24,462 nucleotides of DNA from contig CALGNF010000022.1 of assembly GCA_937958685.1 (NCBI GenBank), forward strand, positions 1-24,462, written 5' to 3'. Shown here piece after piece: positions 18,858-24,462 of the stretch; within the stretch, counting starts at the first letter, position 1, and each line of letters begins with the position of its first letter. This DNA is from an uncultured Caryophanales bacterium. Its GTDB lineage: Bacteria; Bacillota_I; Bacilli_A; Izemoplasmatales; Hujiaoplasmataceae. The position numbers and the translations under genes were made by a program. The notes below the pieces were generated by a model that was given only the letters and a program-made list of their open reading frames with translations, was not told where the DNA came from and did no database searches.

Positions 18858-19376
18858 ATGGCCACGTATAAAAAAGGTTTCAAAAAACAGACTTCCGAAC
18901 AGATGCTGCTTCAGATCATCGTCGGCATCATCATCGCCGTCGTTGTCTTTGTCCTGATCGCGTTTGTCTATGATGTGGCGACGAGGGTCCCGGGTTATGA
19001 TGACTACGGAAAAATCGTCAAATACACGGAAATCTATACCCAGGAAGACGAGGACGAGAATCCGATCGAGAAGTATCTCGTCTATTTCTACGCCGACACC
19101 TGCGATGGCTGCACCTCCATCGCCAAGCAAGTACTGCAATCAGCGAACCGGATCACCAAGAACGGCGGCACTTTCCTGGTCGCCAAAGCCAGCGCCTTCA
19201 CCGAGGGCGAAACCGAACGCGACGCTTTTCTGACAACGATCCAGCGAACTTCATTTTCCTATCCAATGCTGATCGCGGTCGTTGATGGCGAACTCGCCGG
19301 CGTCTATATCGGCACCACCGCCGTTGTGGACACGCTCGCCGCTGTCAGAACCGGAACCTACGAGCCGTTCAACTGA
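18858..19376 (+). CDS. Membrane-anchored thioredoxin-fold protein
   Basis: It has 172 residues with one N-terminal membrane helix (about 17-38) after a basic start (MATYKKGFKK), which predicts the rest lies outside the membrane. The outer domain looks like a thioredoxin fold: strand YLVYFYAD, redox pair CDGC (82-85), and SYPMLIAVVDGELAGVYIG with Pro136 in the cis-Pro position. Such proteins reduce, oxidise or isomerise disulfides in exported proteins; which direction applies here is unknown. GAGGTGA at 18847-18853 is the ribosome binding site. It has its own promoter and terminator, so it appears to be a single-gene unit, next to the operon with trxB. Confidence 0.85.
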   Translation: MATYKKGFKKQTSEQMLLQIIVGIIIAVVVFVLIAFVYDVATRVPGYDDYGKIVKYTEIYTQEDEDENPIEKYLVYFYADTCDGCTSIAKQVLQSANRITKNGGTFLVAKASAFTEGETERDAFLTTIQRTSFSYPMLIAVVDGELAGVYIGTTAVVDTLAAVRTGTYEPFN

Positions 19377-19400
19377 TAATAAGCCAACTAGGCACCGCTG

Positions 19401-19421
19401 AAAACCCGCAAGGGTTTTTTT
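19401..19421 (+). terminator. Rho-independent terminator after the thioredoxin-fold gene
   Basis: AAAACCC (19401-19407) and GGGTTTT (19412-19418) enclose a GCAA tetraloop and run into seven T residues (19415-19421). The stem is short, but the tetraloop is stabilising. Confidence 0.85.
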
Positions 19422-19446
19422 GTTTATTTATTTTTGTTCCATAATA

Positions 19447-19455
19447 TGGTATCAT
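19447..19455 (+). promoter_or_regulatory. Extended -10 promoter of tex
   Basis: TATGGTATCAT at 19445-19455 has TG at 19447-19448 and TATCAT at 19450-19455, again with the TRTG element. The -35 region is only the T-rich tail of the previous terminator. Confidence 0.5.
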
Positions 19456-19465
19456 TTAGACAAGC

Positions 19466-19483
19466 GAACACCTTCGGCTGTTC
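19466..19483 (+). promoter_or_regulatory. UUCG hairpin at the 5' end of the tex leader
   Basis: GAACACC-TTCG-GCTGTTC folds with GAACA/TGTTC pairs, one C-C mismatch and a C(UUCG)G tetraloop. It lies a few bases after the expected transcript start and 11 bases before the GGGGG ribosome binding site, so it would cap the tex mRNA and perhaps stabilise it (inference). Confidence 0.4.
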
Positions 19484-19501
19484 TTTCACGTAGGGGGATA
19501 C

Positions 19502-21709
19502 ATGGAATACTTGAATGAGGATTTGATCAAACAAATCGCCATCAACCAGCAGATCACCATCGCCCAAATCAAGGCGGTGCTCGATTTGTTACAGGAAGGG
19601 CAGACAGTGCCCTTCATCGCCCGTTATCGCAAGGAGGTCACGGGCTCTTTGGACGAGGAACAGATCCGGGCGATCGAAAAGGAATACGAGTATGCGGTCA
19701 ATTTCGCCAAGCGCAAGGAAGACATCACCCGCCTCATCGACGAGAAGGGCATGTTGACAGAAGAAGTCAAACTGGCGATCCAGGCGGCGGAAAAACTCGT
19801 TGATCTGGAAGACATCTACCGTCCATACAAAGAGAAAAAGAAAACGAAGGCCACCGAAGCCATCAGAAAAGGATTGGAGCCGCTGGCGAAACTGATTCTG
19901 GAATACCCAGCCGAATTTGCGCCGGAATCGGTCTGCGCCCCCTTCTTGAATGAAGAAGTCGCGGATGTTTCCGAAGCCCTTGAGGGAGCCAAACACATCA
20001 TCGCCGAGATTGTCTCCGACAATGCGGATTATCGCAAGTGGATCAGGGACCACACCTACAAAAACGGGAACATCGTCACAACCAGGAAGAAAGACGCCGA
20101 CGATCCTTACCAAACCTACAAGAATTATTACGAGTATGAGGAACCCCTGAAGAATATCAAACTATATCGGATTCTGGCCATCAACCGTGCCGAAAAGGAA
20201 AAGGTCATCACCGCGAAGATCAATGTCGCCACGGAACCGATTCTCGGATATCTCCGGACCAAGTTCATCGGCAAGCGGACTTCGCCCGTTGTCGAACTCG
20301 TGGAAGCGGCAATCGAGGACGCCTACAAGCGCCTGATCAGCCCTTCGATCGAACGGGAAATCCGCAGCGACTTCACCGAAAAGGCGGAGGATCAGGCGAT
20401 CCATATCTTTTCGGAAAACCTCAGGAGTTTGTTGTTGCAGCCGCCCTTGAAGGGAAAAATGGTACTTGGCGTCGATCCCGCGTTTCGAACCGGCTGCAAG
20501 CTCGCCGTTATCGATTCCTTCGGCAAATTCATCGACAAGGGCGTCATTTATCCGCATGAATCAAAACCGGGTGAAACCGTCGACGCGCAGAAGTTGGACG
20601 TCGCCAAGCGCAAACTGCGCTATTTCATCGAAAAGCACCACATCGAGATCATCGCGATCGGCAATGGCACCGCCTCCCGGGAAACCGAGGCGTTTGTGGT
20701 CCAGGTCATCCGGGAAGTCGACCGGGATGTCAAATATGTGATCGTCAGCGAGGCGGGAGCCTCGGTCTATTCCGCCTCGGATTTGGCCAGACAGGAGTTT
20801 CCGGAGTTCCAGGTGGAGGAGCGCTCGGCCGTGAGCATCGCGCGCCGGATGCAGGACCCCTTGAGCGAACTGGTCAAGATCGATCCGAAGTCGATCGGTG
20901 TCGGCCAATATCAACACGATGTCTCCCAAGCCAAATTGACCGATTCGCTCGACTTCGTCGTTTCGACCGCCGTCAACCAGGTCGGTGTCAACGTCAACAC
21001 CGCCTCATCGTCCCTGATGCGTTTCGTTGCCGGACTGTCGGCGGCGGTAGCCCAAAACATCGTGATCCACCGCGAAGAAAACGGCCCCTTCAAGAACCGC
21101 GAATCGATCAAGCAAGTGCCGAAAATGGGATCCAAGACTTTCGAACAGGCCATCGGCTTCCTCAGGATCCTCGATTCCGACAATCCCTTCGACAAAACGC
21201 CGATCCATCCGGAAAGCTATGATTTGGCGAAGAAAATCCTTGAACACCTCGGGATCACGGCCGAGGAAATCGGCACCAGGCGTTGTGTGGAGATCATCTC
21301 CAGGCAAAACGCGGCCGATCTTGCCAAAAAACTGGACATCCATCCGGTGACGATGGTCGACCTGCTGGACGCGTTTGTGGCACCGACAAGAGATCTTCGC
21401 GACCAGTTTCCCCAGCCGATCTTGAAGAGCGATCTGCTCCGGCTTGAGGATCTGCAAACCGGGATGGAACTGCAGGGAACAGTGCGGAACGTCGTCGATT
21501 TCGGCGCTTTCATCGACTGCGGCATCAAGGAGGCGGGACTTGTCCACATCTCCAAGATGAGCCGCAAATACATCCGTCATCCGCTTGAGGTCGTCAGTGT
21601 CGGCGACATCGTCAAGGTATGGGTCGTCGGCGTTGATCTTGAACGCAAACGGCTGCAGATGTCAATGCTTGATCCCAAGGCGGAACTGCAGGCCAAACTC
21701 CAAAAATAA
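19502..21709 (+). CDS. tex: Tex-family RNA-binding transcription accessory protein
   Basis: Tex is a conserved nucleic-acid-binding protein thought to act on transcription and RNA turnover; its exact job is not settled. It has 735 residues, close to the usual length. The N-terminal helical region includes TVPFIARYRKEVTGSLDEEQIRAI style sequence. A YqgF/RNase H-like domain starts near 320 (VLGVDPAFRTGCKLAVID), followed by helix-hairpin-helix elements (about 490-560, NTASSSLMRFVAGLS and ENGPFKNRESIK), and a C-terminal S1 RNA-binding domain (about 650-722, GTVRNVVDFGAFIDCG...AGLVHIS). TAGGGGGAT just upstream is the ribosome binding site. The diguanylate cyclase gene follows after 33 bases with no terminator, so the two are probably co-transcribed. 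Confidence 0.96.
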   Translation: MEYLNEDLIKQIAINQQITIAQIKAVLDLLQEGQTVPFIARYRKEVTGSLDEEQIRAIEKEYEYAVNFAKRKEDITRLIDEKGMLTEEVKLAIQAAEKLVDLEDIYRPYKEKKKTKATEAIRKGLEPLAKLILEYPAEFAPESVCAPFLNEEVADVSEALEGAKHIIAEIVSDNADYRKWIRDHTYKNGNIVTTRKKDADDPYQTYKNYYEYEEPLKNIKLYRILAINRAEKEKVITAKINVATEPILGYLRTKFIGKRTSPVVELVEAAIEDAYKRLISPSIEREIRSDFTEKAEDQAIHIFSENLRSLLLQPPLKGKMVLGVDPAFRTGCKLAVIDSFGKFIDKGVIYPHESKPGETVDAQKLDVAKRKLRYFIEKHHIEIIAIGNGTASRETEAFVVQVIREVDRDVKYVIVSEAGASVYSASDLARQEFPEFQVEERSAVSIARRMQDPLSELVKIDPKSIGVGQYQHDVSQAKLTDSLDFVVSTAVNQVGVNVNTASSSLMRFVAGLSAAVAQNIVIHREENGPFKNRESIKQVPKMGSKTFEQAIGFLRILDSDNPFDKTPIHPESYDLAKKILEHLGITAEEIGTRRCVEIISRQNAADLAKKLDIHPVTMVDLLDAFVAPTRDLRDQFPQPILKSDLLRLEDLQTGMELQGTVRNVVDFGAFIDCGIKEAGLVHISKMSRKYIRHPLEVVSVGDIVKVWVVGVDLERKRLQMSMLDPKAELQAKLQK

Positions 21710-21742
21710 GCTAACAAGATCGATTAGTCACGAGGTGGCTCC

Positions 21743-23323
21743 ATGCGATATGATTTCATCCTCGCCGCGGTCCTGTTCGGATTAGGCTCATTGTCATTGA
21801 TCGGCGCAATCTATACCTTTTCGCGCAAGGAACTCGTCCTGGGAATCAGGTTGATCGGCGCGATCGCCCTGGCGGGCATGTTCCAACTTTTTGGCTATGC
21901 CTCGCTGCTCCTCACCGACACTGAATCATATTTGCTCATCTATTCACGGATCCAATATCTGGGGATCGCTTTTTTCTATGCCCTTTGGTACATTCTTTCC
22001 TACCAGCAACGACGGCGGATCGGAAAAATCCCTTTCCGTGACTATTGGCCGTATCTTGTCTTGCCGGTCATTGTTTTCGTGGCCATGTTGCATTATCCTT
22101 GGCGCGACGGCATTGCCCTCGGCTGGCTCAATCGGCTGTTCTTCCAGCAGCACGAGGTTGTCGGTTACGCGGAGTTCGGATCCGGGTTTTTTGGCATTGT
22201 CTTCACCAAAGGGGCGCTTTTTTACGTTTCGTCGATATATAATGCCCTGATGATGCTGGGCGCCGGAGCCAATTTCGTGATCATGCGTCGGAACTCCAAA
22301 AAATCGATCAGGCACAAAAGCGTGATCATGACGATCATCTCATTCGTCCTTGCGCTGGTGCCGCTCGTGAGCTTGATCGGCAGCGAGACTTTGGTGCTTG
22401 ACTTGTCGCCGGCGCTACTCTTCATCGGCCTTGCCAGCAGTTTCGCCATTCTCTACGGCAATGATTTTCTGAATTTGATCCCATCGGCGCAAACACAGAG
22501 TTTCCTGAATTCGGACATGCCCGCCATGATCATCGACAAGTCGCAACTCGTCATCAACGTCAATTTCAAAGCCAGGGAGATCTTTGCGGAAGAGCTCGAT
22601 TTCAACGAGATAACCTTGCTTGAGGATTTCGATCGGATCCATCCCGGGTTCTCCCGCGAGTTGCTCATGAAAGGCCAAACGGAAGTCACCAAGATGATTG
22701 ACGGCAGCAGGACGTTCTACTACGTGCGGCTGGTATCCCTGAAGCGGGCCAAAAACAGGTTGATCGGCTATCTGATGTATTTTTCCGACATCACCGAGCA
22801 TAAACTGGAAATGCAGGAAATGGAACTCATCGCCACCTATGACGATTTGACGAAGATCCTCAATCGCCGGGCTTTTTACCTGAGGGCTTCCGCCGCTTTC
22901 GAGGAAGCGACGATCAGGGATGAGAGTTTCTCCCTGATCATGTTCGACCTTGACGGATTCAAGGAAGTCAACGATGTCTATGGTCATCAAGTAGGAGACG
23001 CCGTCCTCAACGAGGTGGCTCGGGTCGTCCATGAGAAACTCGAGGATAGGGACATATTTGCCCGATATGGCGGCGAGGAATTCATCATTTTCACGAGAAA
23101 CAAGTGCCCTGGAGAGGGTTGCGAGTTGGCGGAAGCGATCCGTTCCGGTTTGGAAAAATACCGGTTCGTGCATAACGACAAAGAAATCCGCATCACCGCC
23201 AGTTTTGGCGTGTCCGGAACAAACGGCAGGCCCGACAAGACGCTCAAGCAATACATCCGCGAATCGGATGAGGGTTTGTACAAAGCCAAGGGCGAGGGTA
23301 AAAACAAAGTGGTCGTGGTCTGA
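21743..23323 (+). CDS. 7TM-PAS-GGDEF diguanylate cyclase
   Basis: A membrane sensor expected to make cyclic di-GMP from two GTP. It has 526 residues. About seven helices in residues 1-240 resemble the histidine-kinase-type 7TM sensor region (HisKA_7TM-like). A PAS-like segment (about 250-350, MIIDKSQLVINVNFKAREIF to SDITEHKLEMQ) leads into the GGDEF domain (362-525) with DDLTKILNRRAF, FDLDGFKEVND and active-site GGEEF at 443-447. The usual product-inhibition RxxD, five residues before GGEEF, reads EDRD (434-437), so the arginine is missing. GAGGTGG at 21731-21737 is the ribosome binding site. No EAL or HD-GYP phosphodiesterase or PilZ gene lies in the window, so the pathway output is unknown. 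Confidence 0.93.
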   Translation: MRYDFILAAVLFGLGSLSLIGAIYTFSRKELVLGIRLIGAIALAGMFQLFGYASLLLTDTESYLLIYSRIQYLGIAFFYALWYILSYQQRRRIGKIPFRDYWPYLVLPVIVFVAMLHYPWRDGIALGWLNRLFFQQHEVVGYAEFGSGFFGIVFTKGALFYVSSIYNALMMLGAGANFVIMRRNSKKSIRHKSVIMTIISFVLALVPLVSLIGSETLVLDLSPALLFIGLASSFAILYGNDFLNLIPSAQTQSFLNSDMPAMIIDKSQLVINVNFKAREIFAEELDFNEITLLEDFDRIHPGFSRELLMKGQTEVTKMIDGSRTFYYVRLVSLKRAKNRLIGYLMYFSDITEHKLEMQEMELIATYDDLTKILNRRAFYLRASAAFEEATIRDESFSLIMFDLDGFKEVNDVYGHQVGDAVLNEVARVVHEKLEDRDIFARYGGEEFIIFTRNKCPGEGCELAEAIRSGLEKYRFVHNDKEIRITASFGVSGTNGRPDKTLKQYIRESDEGLYKAKGEGKNKVVVV

Positions 23324-23366
23324 AAAGATTATCCCCGGCCTTGTTTCTTTTGCACACAGGATAAGG

Positions 23367-23372
23367 TATAAT
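23367..23372 (+). promoter_or_regulatory. Likely -10 element before the six-helix membrane protein gene
   Basis: A perfect TATAAT at 23367-23372, preceded by AGG rather than TGn, lies 28 bases before the start codon in an AT-rich gap. The only -35-like hexamer (TTGTTT, 23341-23346) is 20 bases away, so the element is weakly supported. Confidence 0.4.
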
Positions 23373-23400
23373 AGATATGGTAGTCAAAGGAGGTAATATG

Positions 23401-24069
23401 ATGGCAAAAACCAAATTTCGCTATGGGTGGCTGCTCAAGTGGATTCTTGCGGCGATTCTGATCGCCGCCGGCGTCTTGATGAAAGTATACGAGGTTTCCG
23501 TCGTCTATGCGACGACCGGCATCGCAATCGTGATTTTCTCGTTGGCACGGGTGGTGCCACTGCTCAAAACCCTGAAGAAGGAAGTACTCCGGACGATCAA
23601 CCTGATCGAGATCATCTTCGATACGATCATGGGCGGCGTCATGATTTATGTCGTTTTCTCGGGAAAAGCCGAAAACGCCTTTTGGATCAGCCTCTACGGA
23701 TACCTCCTCGCGGTATTCTTCTACGCCAGAGGGCTGATCTACTTCATCAGCATGTATTACTTCGACGAAAAATCGGAATCCTTGAAGTTTTGGTTTCACA
23801 TCGTCTGCGTGTCGCTCGGGCCGGTATTATTCGTTTTGACGATCCTTGGCCGGGACATCATCTCAACGCTCGGTTGGATCGTGCTCTTCATCTCCGTGGG
23901 CGGTGGTCTGTATCTGACTTACGACGGTTATGGCGGTTATCGCAAATACCGCGAATCCTCCAAAGCCATCAATGAGGAAAAGGAAAAGAAAAAGAAACCA
24001 AAAGTCGAGAAGGAATTGCCGAAACCGATCAATGAGGAGCCGGCGGAGAAAGAGACTTACATCAACTGA
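23401..24069 (+). CDS. Six-helix membrane protein of unknown function
   Basis: Not recognised. From ATG 23401 it has 222 residues, with AAAGGAGGT (23387-23395) five bases upstream. ATG 23398 is an alternative; an in-frame start at 23377 lies before the ribosome binding site and is unlikely. Six hydrophobic segments are visible (roughly 9-29, 34-55, 65-83, 93-118, 130-148 and 155-177). The last 30 or so residues are highly charged (runs of Lys and Glu, with INEE repeated near 192 and 206), probably a disordered cytoplasmic tail. The topology vaguely recalls small-helix DUF-type proteins such as the HdeD family, but I cannot assign it. It ends at a terminator that also carries the tRNA promoter. 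Confidence 0.85.
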   Translation: MAKTKFRYGWLLKWILAAILIAAGVLMKVYEVSVVYATTGIAIVIFSLARVVPLLKTLKKEVLRTINLIEIIFDTIMGGVMIYVVFSGKAENAFWISLYGYLLAVFFYARGLIYFISMYYFDEKSESLKFWFHIVCVSLGPVLFVLTILGRDIISTLGWIVLFISVGGGLYLTYDGYGGYRKYRESSKAINEEKEKKKKPKVEKELPKPINEEPAEKETYIN

Positions 24070-24075
24070 AAATAA

Positions 24076-24104
24076 TTGACAGTTAGCCGATTATGAAGTA
24101 TTAT
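24076..24104 (+). promoter_or_regulatory. Canonical promoter of the tRNA-Ser genes
   Basis: TTGACA (24076-24081), a 17-base spacer and TATTAT (24099-24104): a near-consensus housekeeping promoter and the best in the window, as expected for stable RNA. Transcription should start near 24111, in the right arm of the terminator hairpin, leaving a leader of about 16 bases before the tRNA. Confidence 0.75.
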
Positions 24105-24125
24105 AAAATGGCTAACTGTCTTTTT
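24078..24125 (+). terminator. Strong rho-independent terminator with an embedded promoter
   Basis: GACAGTTAGCC (24078-24088) pairs perfectly over 11 bases with GGCTAACTGTC (24110-24120), with a 21-base loop and TTTTT after it. It ends the membrane protein transcript. The left arm overlaps the -35 of the following promoter. Confidence 0.9.
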
Positions 24126-24126
24126 G

Positions 24127-24217
24127 GGAGTAATACTCAAGAGGCCGAAGAGGCGCCCCTGCTAAGGGCGTAGGTCGGGGAACCGGCGCGAGAGTTCGAA
24201 TCTCTCTTACTCCGCCA
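24127..24217 (+). tRNA. tRNA-Ser (anticodon GCT)
   Basis: 91 bases including an encoded CCA. The acceptor stem GGAGTAA (24127-24133) pairs with TTACTCC (24207-24213), followed by G73 and CCA. The anticodon stem CGCCC/GGGCG holds the loop CTGCTAA with GCT at 24161-24163, reading AGC and AGT. The long variable arm (GGTCGGGGAACCGGC region) is the class II mark of serine tRNAs. The T arm is GAGAG-TTCGAAT-CTCTC. G73 is the usual discriminator for serine. Confidence 0.97.
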
Positions 24218-24230
24218 GTCTTAAGATGAC

Positions 24231-24256
24231 AGGCGATTGTACTCCGATCGCCTTTT
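24231..24256 (+). terminator. Short hairpin with T run between the two tRNA genes
   Basis: AGGCGAT (24231-24237) pairs with ATCGCCT (24247-24253), with a 9-base loop and a TTTT run ending at 24256. It is probably a terminator, perhaps partial, because no separate promoter is evident for the second tRNA. Confidence 0.6.
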
Positions 24257-24279
24257 CTTAAGCCCTAATTGATTTTAAC

Positions 24280-24370
24280 GGAGAAGTACCCAAGTGGCTG
24301 AAGGGGCTGGCTTGGAAAGCTAGTAGATCGTTAACCCGGTGCAGGGGTTCAAATCCCCTCTTCTCCGCCA
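24280..24370 (+). tRNA. tRNA-Ser (anticodon GGA)
   Basis: 91 bases including an encoded CCA. The acceptor stem GGAGAAG (24280-24286) pairs with CTTCTCC (24360-24366), then G73 and CCA. The anticodon stem CTGGC/GCTAG (with a G-T pair) holds TTGGAAA with GGA at 24314-24316, reading TCC and TCT. The long variable arm is again of serine type, and the T arm is GGGG-TTCAAAT-CCCC. It probably shares the transcript of the first tRNA by read-through. Confidence 0.97.
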
Positions 24371-24383
24371 TATAAGAGACATA

Positions 24384-24413
24384 GGTTTGATACAATTGTA
24401 TCAGGCCTTTTTT
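24384..24413 (+). terminator. Rho-independent terminator after the tRNA genes
   Basis: GGTTTGATAC (24384-24393) pairs with GTATCAGGCC (24398-24407), ten pairs including two G-U, loop AATT, then six T residues (24408-24413). Confidence 0.85.
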
Positions 24414-24438
24414 CATGCAGAAAGGGGATTATTCCTAT

Positions 24439-24462
24439 ATGCAAACCCGCACAACGATATTG
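24439..24462 (+). CDS. Start of an unidentified gene, cut by the window end
   Basis: ATG 24439 is preceded by AAAGGGGA (24421-24428) at a usable distance and by the tRNA terminator. Only eight codons (MQTRTTIL) are visible and all are open. They are too few to identify. Near tRNA-Ser in Gram-positives one may expect tadA or dnaX, but nothing seen here tests that. ATG 24415 is in frame but has no ribosome binding site. Confidence 0.4.

Overview
The window reads as a contig from an uncultured Bacillota/Mycoplasmatota-type bacterium (low-GC Gram-positive lineage, though most of this piece is only moderately AT-rich). The support is as follows. The gene blocks tsaE-tsaB-rimI-tsaD, pcrA-ligA, uvrA...hprK-lgt...trxB...whiA and acpS are of Gram-positive type. 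AGGAGG-like ribosome binding sites are common. Promoters carry an extended -10 (TGnTATAAT). TGA is a stop and TGG codes Trp, so this is the standard bacterial code and not the mycoplasma code. The first 47 bases are not genomic: they are an Illumina P7/index/read-2 adapter, so position 48 is the true contig edge.

Layout. (1) 48-796, minus: an AT-rich lipoprotein gene cut off by the contig end, followed by a 343-base gap without a gene and then a lipid kinase gene (dagK) on the minus strand. (2) 2214-6593, plus: a tightly overlapping operon for tRNA t6A modification (tsaE, tsaB, tsaD) with the S18 acetyltransferase rimI, glutaminyl-tRNA synthetase and a small membrane protein, closed by a strong terminator. 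(3) 6677-13713, plus: a DNA repair group pcrA-ligA-uvrA. (4) 13805-18774, plus: an unknown coiled-coil membrane protein, HPr kinase, an unusual Lgt, thioredoxin reductase, WhiA and AcpS, mostly overlapping or nearly so. (5) 18858-24069, plus: a membrane-tethered thioredoxin-fold protein, Tex, a 7TM-PAS-GGDEF diguanylate cyclase and an unknown six-helix membrane protein. (6) 24127-24370: two tRNA-Ser genes (anticodons GCT and GGA), then the first codons of another gene at the edge.

Most genes are conserved housekeeping genes, so the noteworthy points lie in their details. The Lgt enzyme carries an N-terminal lipoprotein-like signal and an InlB/Listeria-Bacteroides-type beta repeat ahead of the transferase core. 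TrxB has lost all three arginines that normally read the NADPH phosphate and resembles NADH-type relatives there. A canonical promoter for the tRNAs is embedded inside the terminator hairpin of the preceding gene. I found no CRISPR array, insertion sequence, prophage or obvious defence system.
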